A DNA stretch of 60,000 nucleotides from Lingula anatina (lineage: Eukaryota > Brachiopoda > Lingulata > Lingulida > Lingulidae): assembly GCF_001039355.2 (NCBI RefSeq), contig NW_019774491.1:80630-140629 (forward strand). Reading direction: 5' to 3'. The notes beneath the pieces were generated by a model. It searched no databases and was not told the DNA's origin. It was given only the letters and a program-made list of their open reading frames with translations. This document shows, in pieces, positions 1 to 10,569 of this stretch (the first letter of the stretch is position 1; each line of letters opens with the position of its first letter). Made by a program: the position numbers and the translations under genes.

Positions 1-520
1 TTTTTATTGAATTCTCCACTGTTATCTGTTCACAAAGGCAGGTCGTAATTCATCTACCGTACCGTTCTTGGAGATATAAATTACTCCTCAGCACTGCAAA
101 GTAGTAGGCCTACTTAATAACCTTGAGCGCGTTACACGTCACAGGTCTTGCGTAACTACCCACGTGCTCTATGGGCATCATGGCGCCTGTTGTGTGACCA
201 AAACGTTGTGTTGATGCGCGAAGTCCGTGTTCACGCAGGACTTACGAGGGTATGGTCTAAGGGAAAAATCTAAAGTGTACCAACTTTTTTGATGAACAGT
301 GTAATTTACCGTGGACAATGAGTGTCCCACATGCTATAAATTACAATTCTGAGTTCACCTATTTGCATGGGAAATACTGCTCTGGGCGATGACAGCTGAG
401 TGAAGAGATAAATCACATGCAAAAATTTTCACTGGAGTCAGTAGAAAAACATTGTCATGAATAACTCAGAGACATAATTGTGAATGTCTAGTGAAAAATC
501 AATCTGCGACCCTGGTAGAG

Positions 521-688
521 CAGGCCCGTAGCCAGCAATTTAAAACGGGGGGTTCTTTTTCTGAAAAAGTGGACCTTTTCCCATAAAAACTTCATTCACA
601 TAGATCAAATTTTACCCAGACTGGACCTTTTCCCAGCAAAAGGGGCGGTTCTTTTGAACCCCCCGAACCCCCCCTGGCTACGGGCCTG
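521..688. mobile_element. MITE-like element with 15-bp terminal inverted repeats
   Basis: The element begins CAGGCCCGTAGCCAG and ends with the exact reverse complement, CTGGCTACGGGCCTG. It is 168 bp long, has no coding capacity and holds a G-rich/C-rich inner pair of arms. The five bases TAGAG stand directly on both sides (516-520 and 689-693), which looks like a target-site duplication. Non-autonomous DNA transposons with short perfect inverted ends fit this structure; the superfamily is not clear from the ends alone. Confidence 0.8.
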
Positions 689-779
689 TAGAGGGTAGCT
701 CGACCCCGTGCCTCTGACACCCGAACTAGCCGTATCATCATCAACTTTTGAACCCACACTAGATCTCCCTTAGCAAAAT

Positions 780-1075
780 TTTAAGCTTCCCGCACACTGT
801 TTCTGCGTATGCGCAGCACATTCACAGTAAGGGTTTCTGCGCATGCGCAACACGCCTCATTTGCATGGTAAAATACGCACCTCACGTACACTCCTTGCAC
901 ATCTCCTGCACACTTCCTGCACACCTCCAACACCACCACCAGCACACTTCTTGCATACTTCCTGCGTACTTCTTGTACACCTTCTGCGTACTTTTTGCAC
1001 ACCTCCTGCATACTTTTTGCACACCTCCTGCGCACTTTTTGCATACCTTTTTGCACGTTTCCTACACACTAATTT
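780..1075. repeat. 11-bp minisatellite, TGCRYACYTYY type
   Basis: Degenerate tandem array whose basic unit is about 11 bp (for example TGCACACCTCC, TGCGTACTTTT), often paired as 22 bp. It gives long open frames on both strands, but their proteins are pure repeat translation. A related, more degenerate TGCACACTTTC motif recurs at about 5580-5810 and 6050-6215. Confidence 0.75.
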
Positions 1076-2574
1076 AAATATTTTATAACACAATTTAAAT
1101 TTTACTAGCTTGTTTTTCAATCAATTGATATTAATTCTACAAAGACAGGCTTTGAGTTACATTTGAAGACATGTGCCAACATCTTAAAATTTTATTTCTC
1201 ATGTTAGAAAAGTAAATATTATCCTTTGGAAACTGTACTGTCACTGAACAGAAATATTGTTAAATCTGTTTATCAACAAAAAACAAGAAATTACAGTCAT
1301 TTATTGTGCTTTAATAATCAAATTAAAAAATCGAACAAAATCAGAAAAATTCAAGCCATGTCCATATTTCTCTTCTTTTCATCTTTTGCCACATTTCTCT
1401 TCTTTACTCATCCTGTCTTGCTCTGTCCATCTAAAAATAAGAGTATACCATAAAGTCCTACAAATTCACCGCACAGCACAATGCTAAACATCCAAATCTT
1501 AAACGACCACGTGGAGGACAAAAAACATTTCAAAATACATATTTCTGTTTGATAAGTCCTAAAATCAAGTTCAAGTGTTTAGTGTTCATATAAAGAAAAG
1601 GTAATAAGCTAGGCAGAAAAAATGTATTGGATATTAAAAAAAAAACAAAGTGCTAAAACTGCTTTGAAGAATACTTTATATACATTCCTCACACATCTAC
1701 GTGATGTTGATATGTCTTAGGGTTTATGGCTGCATTCACTTATTCACTTATCTTATACTTGAGAATAATAACAAAATATAATCAACTTACAGTAAGTGAT
1801 GTTCTATTTTAAAACTTACTCTGCACAGCTCTTTCATCTAGAGAATCCTTCACAAAAGAAACTGTTGCTGACAGTTCCTGTGGGCTGAAAAAACTCTCTA
1901 GTAACTTCTTTATCACAAAGGTACTTGACTTTTTTTGGTACACTTTGTGAGAGTTTCGATGAGCCACCAACTATAGATATTCACAGCAAAGTCTGTCATG
2001 CCAGTCTTGTCATGCCAGGTTTTGTATGTTGTCTACTCTCTAGGATCACCTGAAATAAACAATTATTCAACAAATATCCATTTGTTCAAGTAACACAGTA
2101 AGGACAGATTATATTATATAGATAACTTTTAATAAACAACAAACCAAAAATTAAATGAAATGCAAATCTGTTTTATAAGAAATGAAGAGACTAAACAGAA
2201 ATTGCATTCTGTATCCTTGTTTCTTTGTTGGCTAAAAGGGAAGTACATACATTATAAATTATAACTTATTTAATGTAATATAGATATAATGTTTACAATG
2301 TACGCTACAAATTAGATCATTTTTTTTTTTTCATTTTCAATTTGATTAGATGCCCAAATGATCCAATGCAACACTGTAATACACATCTTCCTCAATCCAA
2401 TTTTTCTACACTGTGTACTCTTCCACTATGCTCCTGAATTAAAACTGGCTTAATAGTATATAGCCTTCACTCATTTGTTGCTTGTCTCATATAAACAAAG
2501 ACTTACACAGGATACCACACCACTGATAACACCAAATAGGTGGTTACTGTAATATAATTGGTAACAATAGCTAC
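1076..2574. other. AT-rich stretch without recognisable gene
   Basis: I see homopolymer runs and short chance frames only. There is no supported splice structure, RNA gene or repeat family. Confidence 0.5.
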
Positions 2575-2589
2575 ATGAAAAGGGGGGTC

Positions 2590-2805
2590 ATGCCGGTTGC
2601 ATGCCTATACGTCCCCGCACCGATACTCCCCCGCTTCTTAACATCCCCTCACCAAAACTTCCCCGCACCGATATTCCCCCGCTTCTTTACACCCCCGCAC
2701 CGATACTCCCTCGCACCGAAACTCCAACGCTTCTTTACATCCTCGCATCGATACTCCCCCGCACTCATACTCCCGCGTACCGATACTACGCAAAAACACT
2801 ACTCC
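2590..2805 (-). repeat. 16-bp GC-rich minisatellite (reverse orientation)
   Basis: Tandem, variable copies of a motif related to CACCGATACTCCCCCG, which is the reverse complement of the ATCGGTGCGGGGGAGT unit seen at 4110-5370. It is introduced by GCATGCCTATACGTCCCC, and the same leader recurs at about 5113, again next to reverse-orientation units. Confidence 0.75.
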
Positions 2806-3092
2806 CCCAAGGCATAGATTCCCTTGGCTTTGTTAACACAATTCGTGATTCAAAACCCTTTCTATAATGGTTTGTTTTTTTAAAGATGCACCACCCTCTT
2901 GGGACCCAAAATTGACGCATTGTATTCGAAATATATGGGGAAAATAAAGAACGCTACACGAAGTCGATCTCAGACTTTGTGTGCAGCTTGACAGTACGTA
3001 GGCTTACAGCCCTTCCTTGTGATTTTTGAGAAATGTTTTTGCAAAATTAATATCGTTCTCCTACTGTAGTTACCGTATATATATTGTACGCC

Positions 3093-3147
3093 ATTTTATT
3101 TATTTATTCATTTATTTATTCATTTATTTATTTATTTATTTACTTAA
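3093..3147. repeat. (TTTA)n/(TTCA) microsatellite
   Basis: Simple tetranucleotide run of TTTA with interspersed TTCA units. Confidence 0.9.
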
Positions 3148-3451
3148 GGCAAAGTTAGTTTTAATCTAAGATAACGCAGCTATGTCTTTTCTTCAGGCAA
3201 CGATGAATTCGTTAAATTATTAAGTAATAAAAAAGCATTGCTAAAGCGCTTTGTTTTCTGTCATCTTCCTCCAACCTTCTTTTCTGCTCTTTAAGCTTCC
3301 TTCCCTTGTCTTTTGGAGGCATATTCGAATCTGAATTGAGCAAAATTCAAAAATTTTGAAAATTGTTGCACAACGAAATTGTAGAGACACGAGCATGCGT
3401 CGTGAGCGCGCCTTTTATACTCGCAGTTCCGCCGCGTTTTCGACTTACTTC

Positions 3452-4216
3452 GTTATAGATGTGAGGGCGTGCGTTGTACTCAACACGCAAAGGGCACTTT
3501 CTCCTTCACTGCTCCTTCATTGGAAATGTTCAATATCCTCCCTACGTGCTTACATACTTGCGAACTCGAAATTTCGCATAAAGGACTTGCGTGGCACATG
3601 AGATTCTTCGCAAAATTTGGACTCAAACGGGTCGTAAGAGCCCGTGCGGCCGGTTGTGACCGAGACTAATGTGTTGTCGTCCAAGATTTTTTAGGAACTT
3701 TGCGGCTTCTTTTGTACAATACCGATGTTCAATTTTAAGCAATTAAGATTTGTATGCACCGCGCAATAGCATAAAAACAACATCACCAAGGATTTCCCTG
3801 CGGCCATTTTTTCCAGATATGTCACCAATATCCAAAGTGTTTTTCCATTTGAAAAAAGTATTTCTTATACAGTGTAGGCCGTGCTTCCGACTCGTTGACC
3901 AATTTATCAAATCTATATGTGAAACAATATCGATGTGAGGTGACAGACTCCCCCATGATAGACAGTCCGGTTCCCATCAATTTTCATAGGTTATTAAACC
4001 CCTCCCTAGATTTTGACCCACTTACGTAGACTGACCCTAACCTGTATAATTAAATGGAGGGTTGCCTCTCTTTTACCCAGACCCTCAGTTTCGTGGAAAT
4101 TGCACAGGGGGAGTAATGATGTGGGCGAGTATCGGTGCGGGGGAGTAACAGTGCGCGTATAACGGCAATTTTAGAGGGGATTTAACGATGTGGGGATCTA
4201 TCGGTGTGGGGTCGTA
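3452..4216. repeat. First copy of a 0.76-kb direct duplication
   Basis: Nearly identical to 4218-4980, and the two copies are separated only by the single 'n' at 4217. Differences are a handful of substitutions. Both copies carry the same chance frames, a dispersed element at the 3' end and the start of the 16-bp minisatellite. An assembly join of two alleles explains this better than a biological tandem repeat. Confidence 0.85.
3932..4095. mobile_element. Dispersed repeat related to 6303-6450
   Basis: Shares blocks in the same order with 6303-6450: a GACAG-A-CTCCCC start, a CTAACC core, an AAATGGAGGG-like block and ACCCTCAGTTTCGT near the end. Its terminal inverted repeats are decayed compared with the 6303 copy. 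The second copy of the duplication carries it at 4697-4860. Confidence 0.55.
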
Positions 4217-5370
4217 NTTATAGATGTGAGGGCGTGCGTTGTACTCAACACGCAAAGGGCACTTTCTCCTTCACTGCTTCTTCATTGGAAATGTTCAATA
4301 TCCTCCCTACGTGCTTACATACTTGCGAACTCGAAATTTCGCATAAAGGACTTGCGTGGCACATGAGATTCTTCGCAAAATTTGGACTCAAACGGGTCGT
4401 AAGAGCCCGTGCGGCCGGTTGTGACCGAGACTAATGTGTTGTCGTCCAAGATTTTTTAGGAACTTTGCGGCTTCTTTTGTACAATACCGATGTTCAATTT
4501 TAAGCAATTAACATTTGTATGCACCGCGCAATAGCATAAAAACAACATCACCAAGGATTTCCCTGCGGCCATTTTTTCCACATATGTCACCAATATCCAA
4601 AGTGTTTTTCCATTTGAAAAAAGTATTTCTTATACAGTGTAGGCCGTGCTTCCGACTCGTTGACATATTTATCAAATCTATATGTGAAACAATATCGATG
4701 TGAGGTGACAGACTCCCCCATGACAGACAGTCCGGTTCCCATCAATTTTCATAGGTTATTAAACCCCTCCCTAGATTTTGACCCACTTACGTAGACTGAC
4801 CCTAACCTGTATAATTAAATGGAGGGTTGCCTCTCTGTTACCCAGACCCTCAGTTTCGTGGAAATTGCACAGGGGGAGTAATGATGTGGGCGAGTATCGG
4901 TGCGGGGGAGTAACAGTGCGCGTATAACGGCAATTTTAGAGGGGATTTAACGATGCGGGGATCTATCGGTGTGGGGTCGTATCGATGTGCATAATGCAAA
5001 AATTTACTAAGGGGTAGTATCGGTGCGGGGGAGTATCGGTGCGGTGGAGTAACGATGCGGGGGAGTATCGGTGCGGGAGAGTAATGGTGCGGGGGAGTAT
5101 CGGCACGACGCTTGCATGCCTATACGTCCCCGCACCGATACTCCCCTGCACTGGTACATCCCCGTACCAATACTTCTCCGCACCGATACTCCCCCACAAT
5201 TACAGATATACTGAGGGGGAGTATCGGTGCGGGGATGTACCGGTGCGGGGATCTATCGGTGTGGGGTCGTATCGATGCGCATAATACAAAAAATTACTAA
5301 GGGAGGTTATCGGTGCGGGGGAGTATCGGTGCGGAGGGAGTAATAGTGCGGGGAATTATCGACATGACCC
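4110..5370. repeat. 16-bp GC-rich minisatellite in alternating orientation
   Basis: Unit ATCGGTGCGGGGGAGT, tandem and variable, clearest at 5020-5105. The strand of the unit flips at about 5105: units at 5127-5205 read CACCGATACTCCCC, then forward units resume at 5215-5370. The forward and reversed blocks therefore form a large imperfect inverted repeat. The block includes the second copy of the duplication (4218-4980). Confidence 0.75.
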
Positions 5371-5579
5371 CGTTAAGGTTATATTGCCCTTGACTTATTC
5401 TCATACTTTGAGTGAGGTAAACACCATAGTTTGTTAGAACAAAACAATTTATAACTAGCTTTACATAATGTTATTGATTTGTTTGTTGGACATATTAAAT
5501 AACTGGTACATATGAAATAATCAAATGATTAAAAGTTTTTACTTTTAAATAGCATACCCAAATAAAATTGAAAGCTTGC

Positions 5580-5815
5580 TGTACACTCAACTCACACAAC
5601 TTAAACTTTCTAAGTTTCCTGTACACTTGTTGCACACTGCTGATGAAATTGTAAGTTTATTGCACACTTTCTGCACATGCCTGTTGAAAAACCAAGTGTC
5701 TTGCACATTTTCTGCACACTCATGACAGAAAAATTACATTTTCTGCATACTTGTTGCGTACTCTTGATCAAATTTTAAGGTTATTGCACACTCTCCGCAT
5801 GCTTCTATTGAAATA
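5580..5815. repeat. Degenerate TGCACACTTTC-type repeat
   Basis: Spaced occurrences of TTGCACACTTTCTGCACA-like words alternate with GAAATTNTAAG and GAAAAACCAAG-like words. It resembles a decayed longer-period version of the 780-1075 array. Confidence 0.5.
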
Positions 5816-5824
5816 CCAAGGGTG

Positions 5825-6043
5825 TATTCCCAGAGATTTAGATCGATCCAGGGATTAAGATTTAGATCGACCTATCTCCCTGGGGGTTCACGCTAAATTG
5901 CAGTCAGCAGAGCGCGTACCATAGTTAATTACCCCCTTAGAGCTTTCAGTAGGCGGGACAGACGCTTAAGCCGGCTAAGCTGACAGTAATCAAGTGAGAC
6001 TCCCCACAGGGATAGATCGATCTAAAATCTATGGAAATGGGGT
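5825..6043. mobile_element. MITE-like element, family 1, copy 1
   Basis: The ends are inverted repeats: ATTCCCAGAGATTTAGATC at the left and GATCTAAAATCTATGGAAAT at the right. The interior, including GGGGGTTCACGCTAAATTG and a GTTAATTAC block, matches the copy at 9844-10061 almost base for base. No coding capacity. Confidence 0.8.
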
Positions 6044-6159
6044 CTAAGTCTCTTGCATACCTTCTGAACACTATCTGTACTTATGGAAGTGTGCAGTGGG
6101 TGTGCAGCAAGAAAGAATTTTTATCGCACACATCTGCACACTCCCCAAAGCTGTCTACT

Positions 6160-6213
6160 GCACACTCTAGAGTGTGCCGCACATGTGCGGTACATTCGCA
6201 GCACATGTGCTGC
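6160..6213. repeat. Three consecutive perfect palindromes
   Basis: GCACACTCTAGAGTGTGC (6160-6177), CCGCACATGTGCGG (6177-6190) and GCAGCACATGTGCTGC (6198-6213) are each exactly self-complementary. They lie at the end of the TGCACAC-rich repeat. Confidence 0.9.
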
Positions 6214-6302
6214 ACACTTTTCATTTTGCTAAGAGCTGCCATTCCATTGCTACCAAATAACGGGCTCATCATTTGCTTGTCTAGCCTGCAAAACTGTGAA
6301 GC

Positions 6303-6450
6303 GGTGTAACGTGACAGAGGTCCCCTCTGATAGAGAGTCCGCTTTTTTTCCATTCATCTATACAGGTACTGTATGCATCGCTAACCCTAACCATTATAAC
6401 TAAAAGGAGGGCGGACTTTTTGTTTCACGGACCCTCAGTTTCGTTACACC
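6303..6450. mobile_element. Short MITE-like element with GGTGTAACG ends
   Basis: Begins GGTGTAACG and ends CGTTACACC, a perfect 9-bp inverted repeat. The interior holds CTAACCCTAACC and ACCCTCAGTTTCG, shared with 3932-4095 and 4697-4860. No coding capacity. Confidence 0.65.
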
Positions 6451-6866
6451 AGAGACAGCATGGCTACAGTTGGATTGTTGAAAAGTTATTTTGGCACCGA
6501 GAGATTCTGTTCTGGTCCTACACCTGTGAATGTCCATCATGATTTATCAAAAGAGGTCCCTTGGCTGGCTCTGGTTTGGCCCTGAGAATATTTTATGCGG
6601 TGTAATATTTTAAGAAATTTGGAAACCTGCTATTGTGTCGTTCAAGAGGAAGGGTTAGTTACTTTTAGTTTTAGCAACCCATTTCAAAGTCTTGTGGTTG
6701 ATCCACGAGATCAACGGGCTTGCTGGGCCATGTTTTACAGCATAAATTGAAAAACATAAATTTCAGTAAAAAAACTTCTGTCTACATTTCTTATAACTCT
6801 TTGATAAAGATACCTTTCTGCCTCCACCCCATCCGAGGACTTGTAATTGATGCTTCTATTTCTTGG

Positions 6867-7965
6867 TTCTGTGCTGTATATAAACGGGGCAGATAAGTAG
6901 ATCAGAAAAGTAGGTCAAATTAACGGCCAAAATATTGCAAGTTCATGCAAAACTGTCGACCGCATTAAAATTGTAAGGATTTCAAATTATAATACCCCAT
7001 TGAACCGACCAAAAAACTCACAACATGCATTTGCTGACAATAAAAATAAAATGGTTGCCCTAAATAGTAAAAGCAAGCAGCTTCCTACGTAGACATCAAA
7101 TCAAATAAAGATGGCTCCCACTAAATACGATAGCAAAGTTTGGGTGCATGAAATTCCTAACACAAAACACATAAATACATGCAAAAAAATTTTAAAGTAT
7201 ATATGGTAGAGCAGCAGCTTTTTTAGCGNATACTAAAATAGTAGCCAGCAGCTGAATAACGACGGCCCGTCCACGGTAGGTTCATCCATGCGTCGAGCTG
7301 TAATTTGACGCTGATTCTCTATCAAAATTATCAATTAACACATGAATTTGATCCCCATCATAGTAAATGTATAATGTGGTAGGAAATGAACTAGCCGAAT
7401 ATAACAGTACAGGTAAATAACAACGGATCATTCACAGAACGGCTCATACACGCGCCTGCTGCGTGTACAATCGGTCAGAACGGATGGTTCACGCAGAACG
7501 GACCGTACACGTGACACCGGTGACGCAACTAATGCGCAGCGCAGCTACATGTAGCTCTATCGAATCAATATACCTCGTCGGAATACCGAACCTTCGTATT
7601 AGAGAACCCCTAGGGGTAGCGAACCCTTTGGCTTCAAAATAGAGGACTCTTCTAATATCGAACCCTAGATGGGTGCACTTCTTTATAATGAAGGTTCACT
7701 ATTACGAAGGCTCAGTATTCTGAAGGTTTGCATTTCCCAAATAAGCGCCGAGAGGAGCGCATAGAAAGAAAGACCGTAAAAAAAATACACGTTAAAGTCG
7801 ATGTGTACTTCCTCTGCACTTTATTTAATGGATCATCATGAAATTACGTAGATGTAAATTATATGACGTAATATGTAAAAACATATTAGTTAAATTCAAT
7901 GCGGACTTTTTCATTGATAGATGAATGAACGTGAAATTTAATTATTATGAAATTAAATGATAATT
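6867..7965. repeat. Copy of a ~0.8-1.1-kb duplicated segment
   Basis: 6867-7228 matches 13768-14132 and 7545-7965 matches 14172-14562 at high identity; between these blocks the two copies differ. An 'n' lies at 7229 inside this copy and another at 13740 just before the other. No gene is seen inside; the frames at 7886-8086 and 14310-14537 are equivalent chance frames of the repeat. Confidence 0.75.
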
Positions 7966-8611
7966 TTGCAATTAGACCTGCATTTTGTCTCCAATTCGAC
8001 ATTGATTTAAAGGGTAAATGTTTTGCACGTCTCAGCACGCATACAAATGTCATGTTGCTTAGAAAACATGTATTCCATAAAAGCACTAAATTTTGATACT
8101 GCAGTGTTTATTTATGAGAAAGATGCTTATTTAGAAAGCAATTTTACAAAAAATCAGAACGAGGTTGACTAAGGTCTTATATGCTACAACGCTGCTATGG
8201 AGATTCCCAGGTTCTTGGTCTTCAACTCTGCACACAGAAAAGTTCACAGATTTTTATGCTTAACTTTATCAATTAAATTGTCAATCAAATAAATCATAAA
8301 GTGACACAAGTCCACTCCCTCATGGTGGACACTCCCAATAACTCCATGTAATCAAGATCCAGCAGATTAGCCTACTAGCTAGAAGCAAAGGACATTAAAT
8401 TTTGAACTGCTAGGTGTGAAATATTATCTGAAACTACTTATACATCTTAGCTTTCCATGTTTGAATTTTATCCGAAAAAGACTACCACTGATAGCATCAT
8501 GTATGAAAAATTTAATTTTTTTCTTGGAGCAGATTTAGTAACGGCAAAGTTTACATTACAATATATTGCGCAGAAAAAGTAAATTATGGCATGACTATTA
8601 GCATCATTATT

Positions 8612-10235
8612 TTATAGTTTTCCTTTCTCAATTAATGTACGAGTCATTTTAAATACACTTCTCAACAAATGACCTCGCCCGACAAAAAAGACCTCATCCA
8701 ACGGTCTGCCCCCAATCCGTTCATTAAAGAAAGCGTTCACGGCGCTGTTGCTACTTTCTCCATCTTGCAAAGTATGTGCACACCGGTAACTTCCTCCTCT
8801 TTCCTTCTTGCAAGAATCTTTCACAACAAACGTGTCCTGGTCAAAAGTTGCCAGGCTGCTCATGCCCATGTCTGGTTTGTAGCGTTTGATCACGTGGTTG
8901 GCAGTAAGCACGTGTTCTTCACTGGGTCGCGCCTCGGGAATTCTGTAGTCTGGGAACGGGTCATCCAGTACATGACAAAGTGAGCGATAACCGCTCGGGG
9001 AGGCCCCAACATCTGTGGCGATGTAGGCAGTAATGAAATAATCAAAACTTAATAGAAACAAATTTAGCGCTGTGAATTTTTGAAGTCCTTTCCGTTTCAT
9101 TGCACTTATGACCATCACCAAGCCTACGTGGAATATAGGCGTTTTGTTATCCGGCAGCTGCTGGACCTTCAGTATCGCCTGAAAAATAAAGCAAAAGATT
9201 TTTAAAGGGTGATTAAAAATATAAATAATTTGAAATAACAAATTAAATAAAACGAAAAGAAAAGGTTTAGGTGAAGGTGGTTATCGTCTTGACAAACAGA
9301 AAATCAGACAATTCAGTTTTTTACATTTCTTGAGCTTAGCGCCATGGACGAGTGTACCGCTTTAGGCGTAGGCTATGGTATGCTAGGACCAAATAAATAC
9401 GTCTAAGCATTGAACACGTTGAATGGGTCCTGGTTTCTGGGGGCAGGTATATTTAGGTACCCTTGTTATATAAAGAGGAACTATGGATGACAAAAAACGA
9501 GGTCAGAACGGACGCTTACACCAGGAGTACGCTTATTGAGATTTAACTTGGCTTCCTTCACTGAAGTATCATAGCAGCGAATTCATGGCCAAATAACATT
9601 TCAGAAACTTATTTTAAATAAAGTTATGTAAAAGTTTAACAAATTTATTTAGGTGTCATATAACCTGATCCGAATCTCTAAATACCTGTTATTCATTAAA
9701 ATAAACTGTAATCAAGTTATAAAGGATGCGTTCAGTTGTAAAAGGAAATGATTGGCATCATCTCTTAGTTAAAGTTGAAACAAAATTTAACTTATATTGC
9801 GTAATCAATGTGTCTAATCAATTATCTGGTTCCAATATGTTTTAGACTGCATTCCCAGAAATTTAGATCCATCCGTCTGGGTCGACCTAACTCCCTGGGG
9901 GTTCACGCTAAATTGCTGTCAGCCGAGCGCGCACCATAGTTAATTACTCCCTTACAGCTTTAAGTAGGCGGGACACACATTTAAGCCTGTTAAGCTGACA
10001 CCAATCTAGTGAGACTCCCCAGGGGGATAGATCGATCTAAATATCTATGGGAATGGGGTCTTACTGTGCGAATTTTTTTTATGTTTTCATGTGCTTCTTC
10101 TTATGTACAGCATATAAAGAGAATAATTGAATTGTAATAAGAGTTCGGTCAGTCGATCGCACTGATAGCTGGATTTCCCATGGAAGTGATAGTTGTTTGC
10201 CACGGAACCATGTTTGCACGGACATTGCCGATACA

Positions 10236-10272
<37 letters not shown>

Positions 10273-10569
10273 CACATGAAACATAACAGGTTTTCCCTGT
10301 TTATAGATGATCATTATTATTCGTCTTCGTAAAGCCTCGACGTCTCCATGAAGCATTGTGTGAGTAAACAGCGATCCCACGGAATTCATGGAAATAGCCT
10401 GCATTTCTGCTACAATAGTTTCAGCTATTTTCCCATGGGGTTCAACCCATCTTCTCATTGTCAGTCCACCAGTTAGGGGTAGACTCGTCCCATTCCGTAT
10501 TGCCTTGAAAAGTGCTACGGCAGCGAATAGAAATAAGAAGAAAACTAAAATGAGTATCTCTTTCCACAT
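8612..10569 (-). CDS. Two-exon putative type II membrane protein, possibly glycosyltransferase-related
   Basis: Exon 1 runs 10569-10276 (98 codons from ATG) and exon 2 runs 9178-8612 to a stop. The donor CAT|GTGAGT and the acceptor TTTTTCAG|GCG are both phase 0, giving 286 residues. Residues about 5-22 form a strong hydrophobic anchor behind MWKE, with NGT (a glycosylation sequon) just after it, as in Golgi type II proteins. The start of exon 2, with GLVMVISAMKRKGLQKF and a hydrophobic stretch ending in ATDVG, weakly resembles the N-terminal strand of GT8 xyloside xylosyltransferases (XXYLT1). The rest of exon 2 is not recognisable and no DxD motif is evident. A MITE sits in the intron, and a (CT)16 tract begins at intron base 5. 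The gene structure is fairly well supported; the family is a guess. Confidence 0.5.
9844..10061. mobile_element. MITE-like element, family 1, copy 2
   Basis: Ends GACTGCATTCCCAGAAATTT and AATATCTATGGGAATGGGGTC are inverted repeats, flanked on both sides by TTA. A 3-bp TTA duplication is typical of PIF/Harbinger elements, so that superfamily is inferred. It is inserted in the intron of the minus-strand gene at 8612-10569 and is nearly identical inside to 5825-6043. Confidence 0.8.
10239..10270. repeat. (GA)16 microsatellite at a splice donor
   Basis: On the minus strand this is (CT)n beginning at intron base 5 after the exon 1 donor GTGAGT of the gene at 8612-10569. Confidence 0.95.

Noticed and set aside
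780-1120. Overlapping 70-91-codon frames on both strands
   Set aside because: All arise from the 11-bp minisatellite; the proteins are repetitive in every frame.
2590-5370. Regular GC-rich repeats as a possible CRISPR array
   Set aside because: Units are directly adjacent with no unique spacers, in a eukaryotic genome.
6382-6395. CTAACCCTAACC, telomere-like
   Set aside because: Only two units, and they are an internal block of a dispersed element that recurs at about 4027 and 4800.
8669-8983. 104-codon plus-strand frame
   Set aside because: Antisense shadow of exon 2 of the minus-strand gene, which has better splice and protein features.
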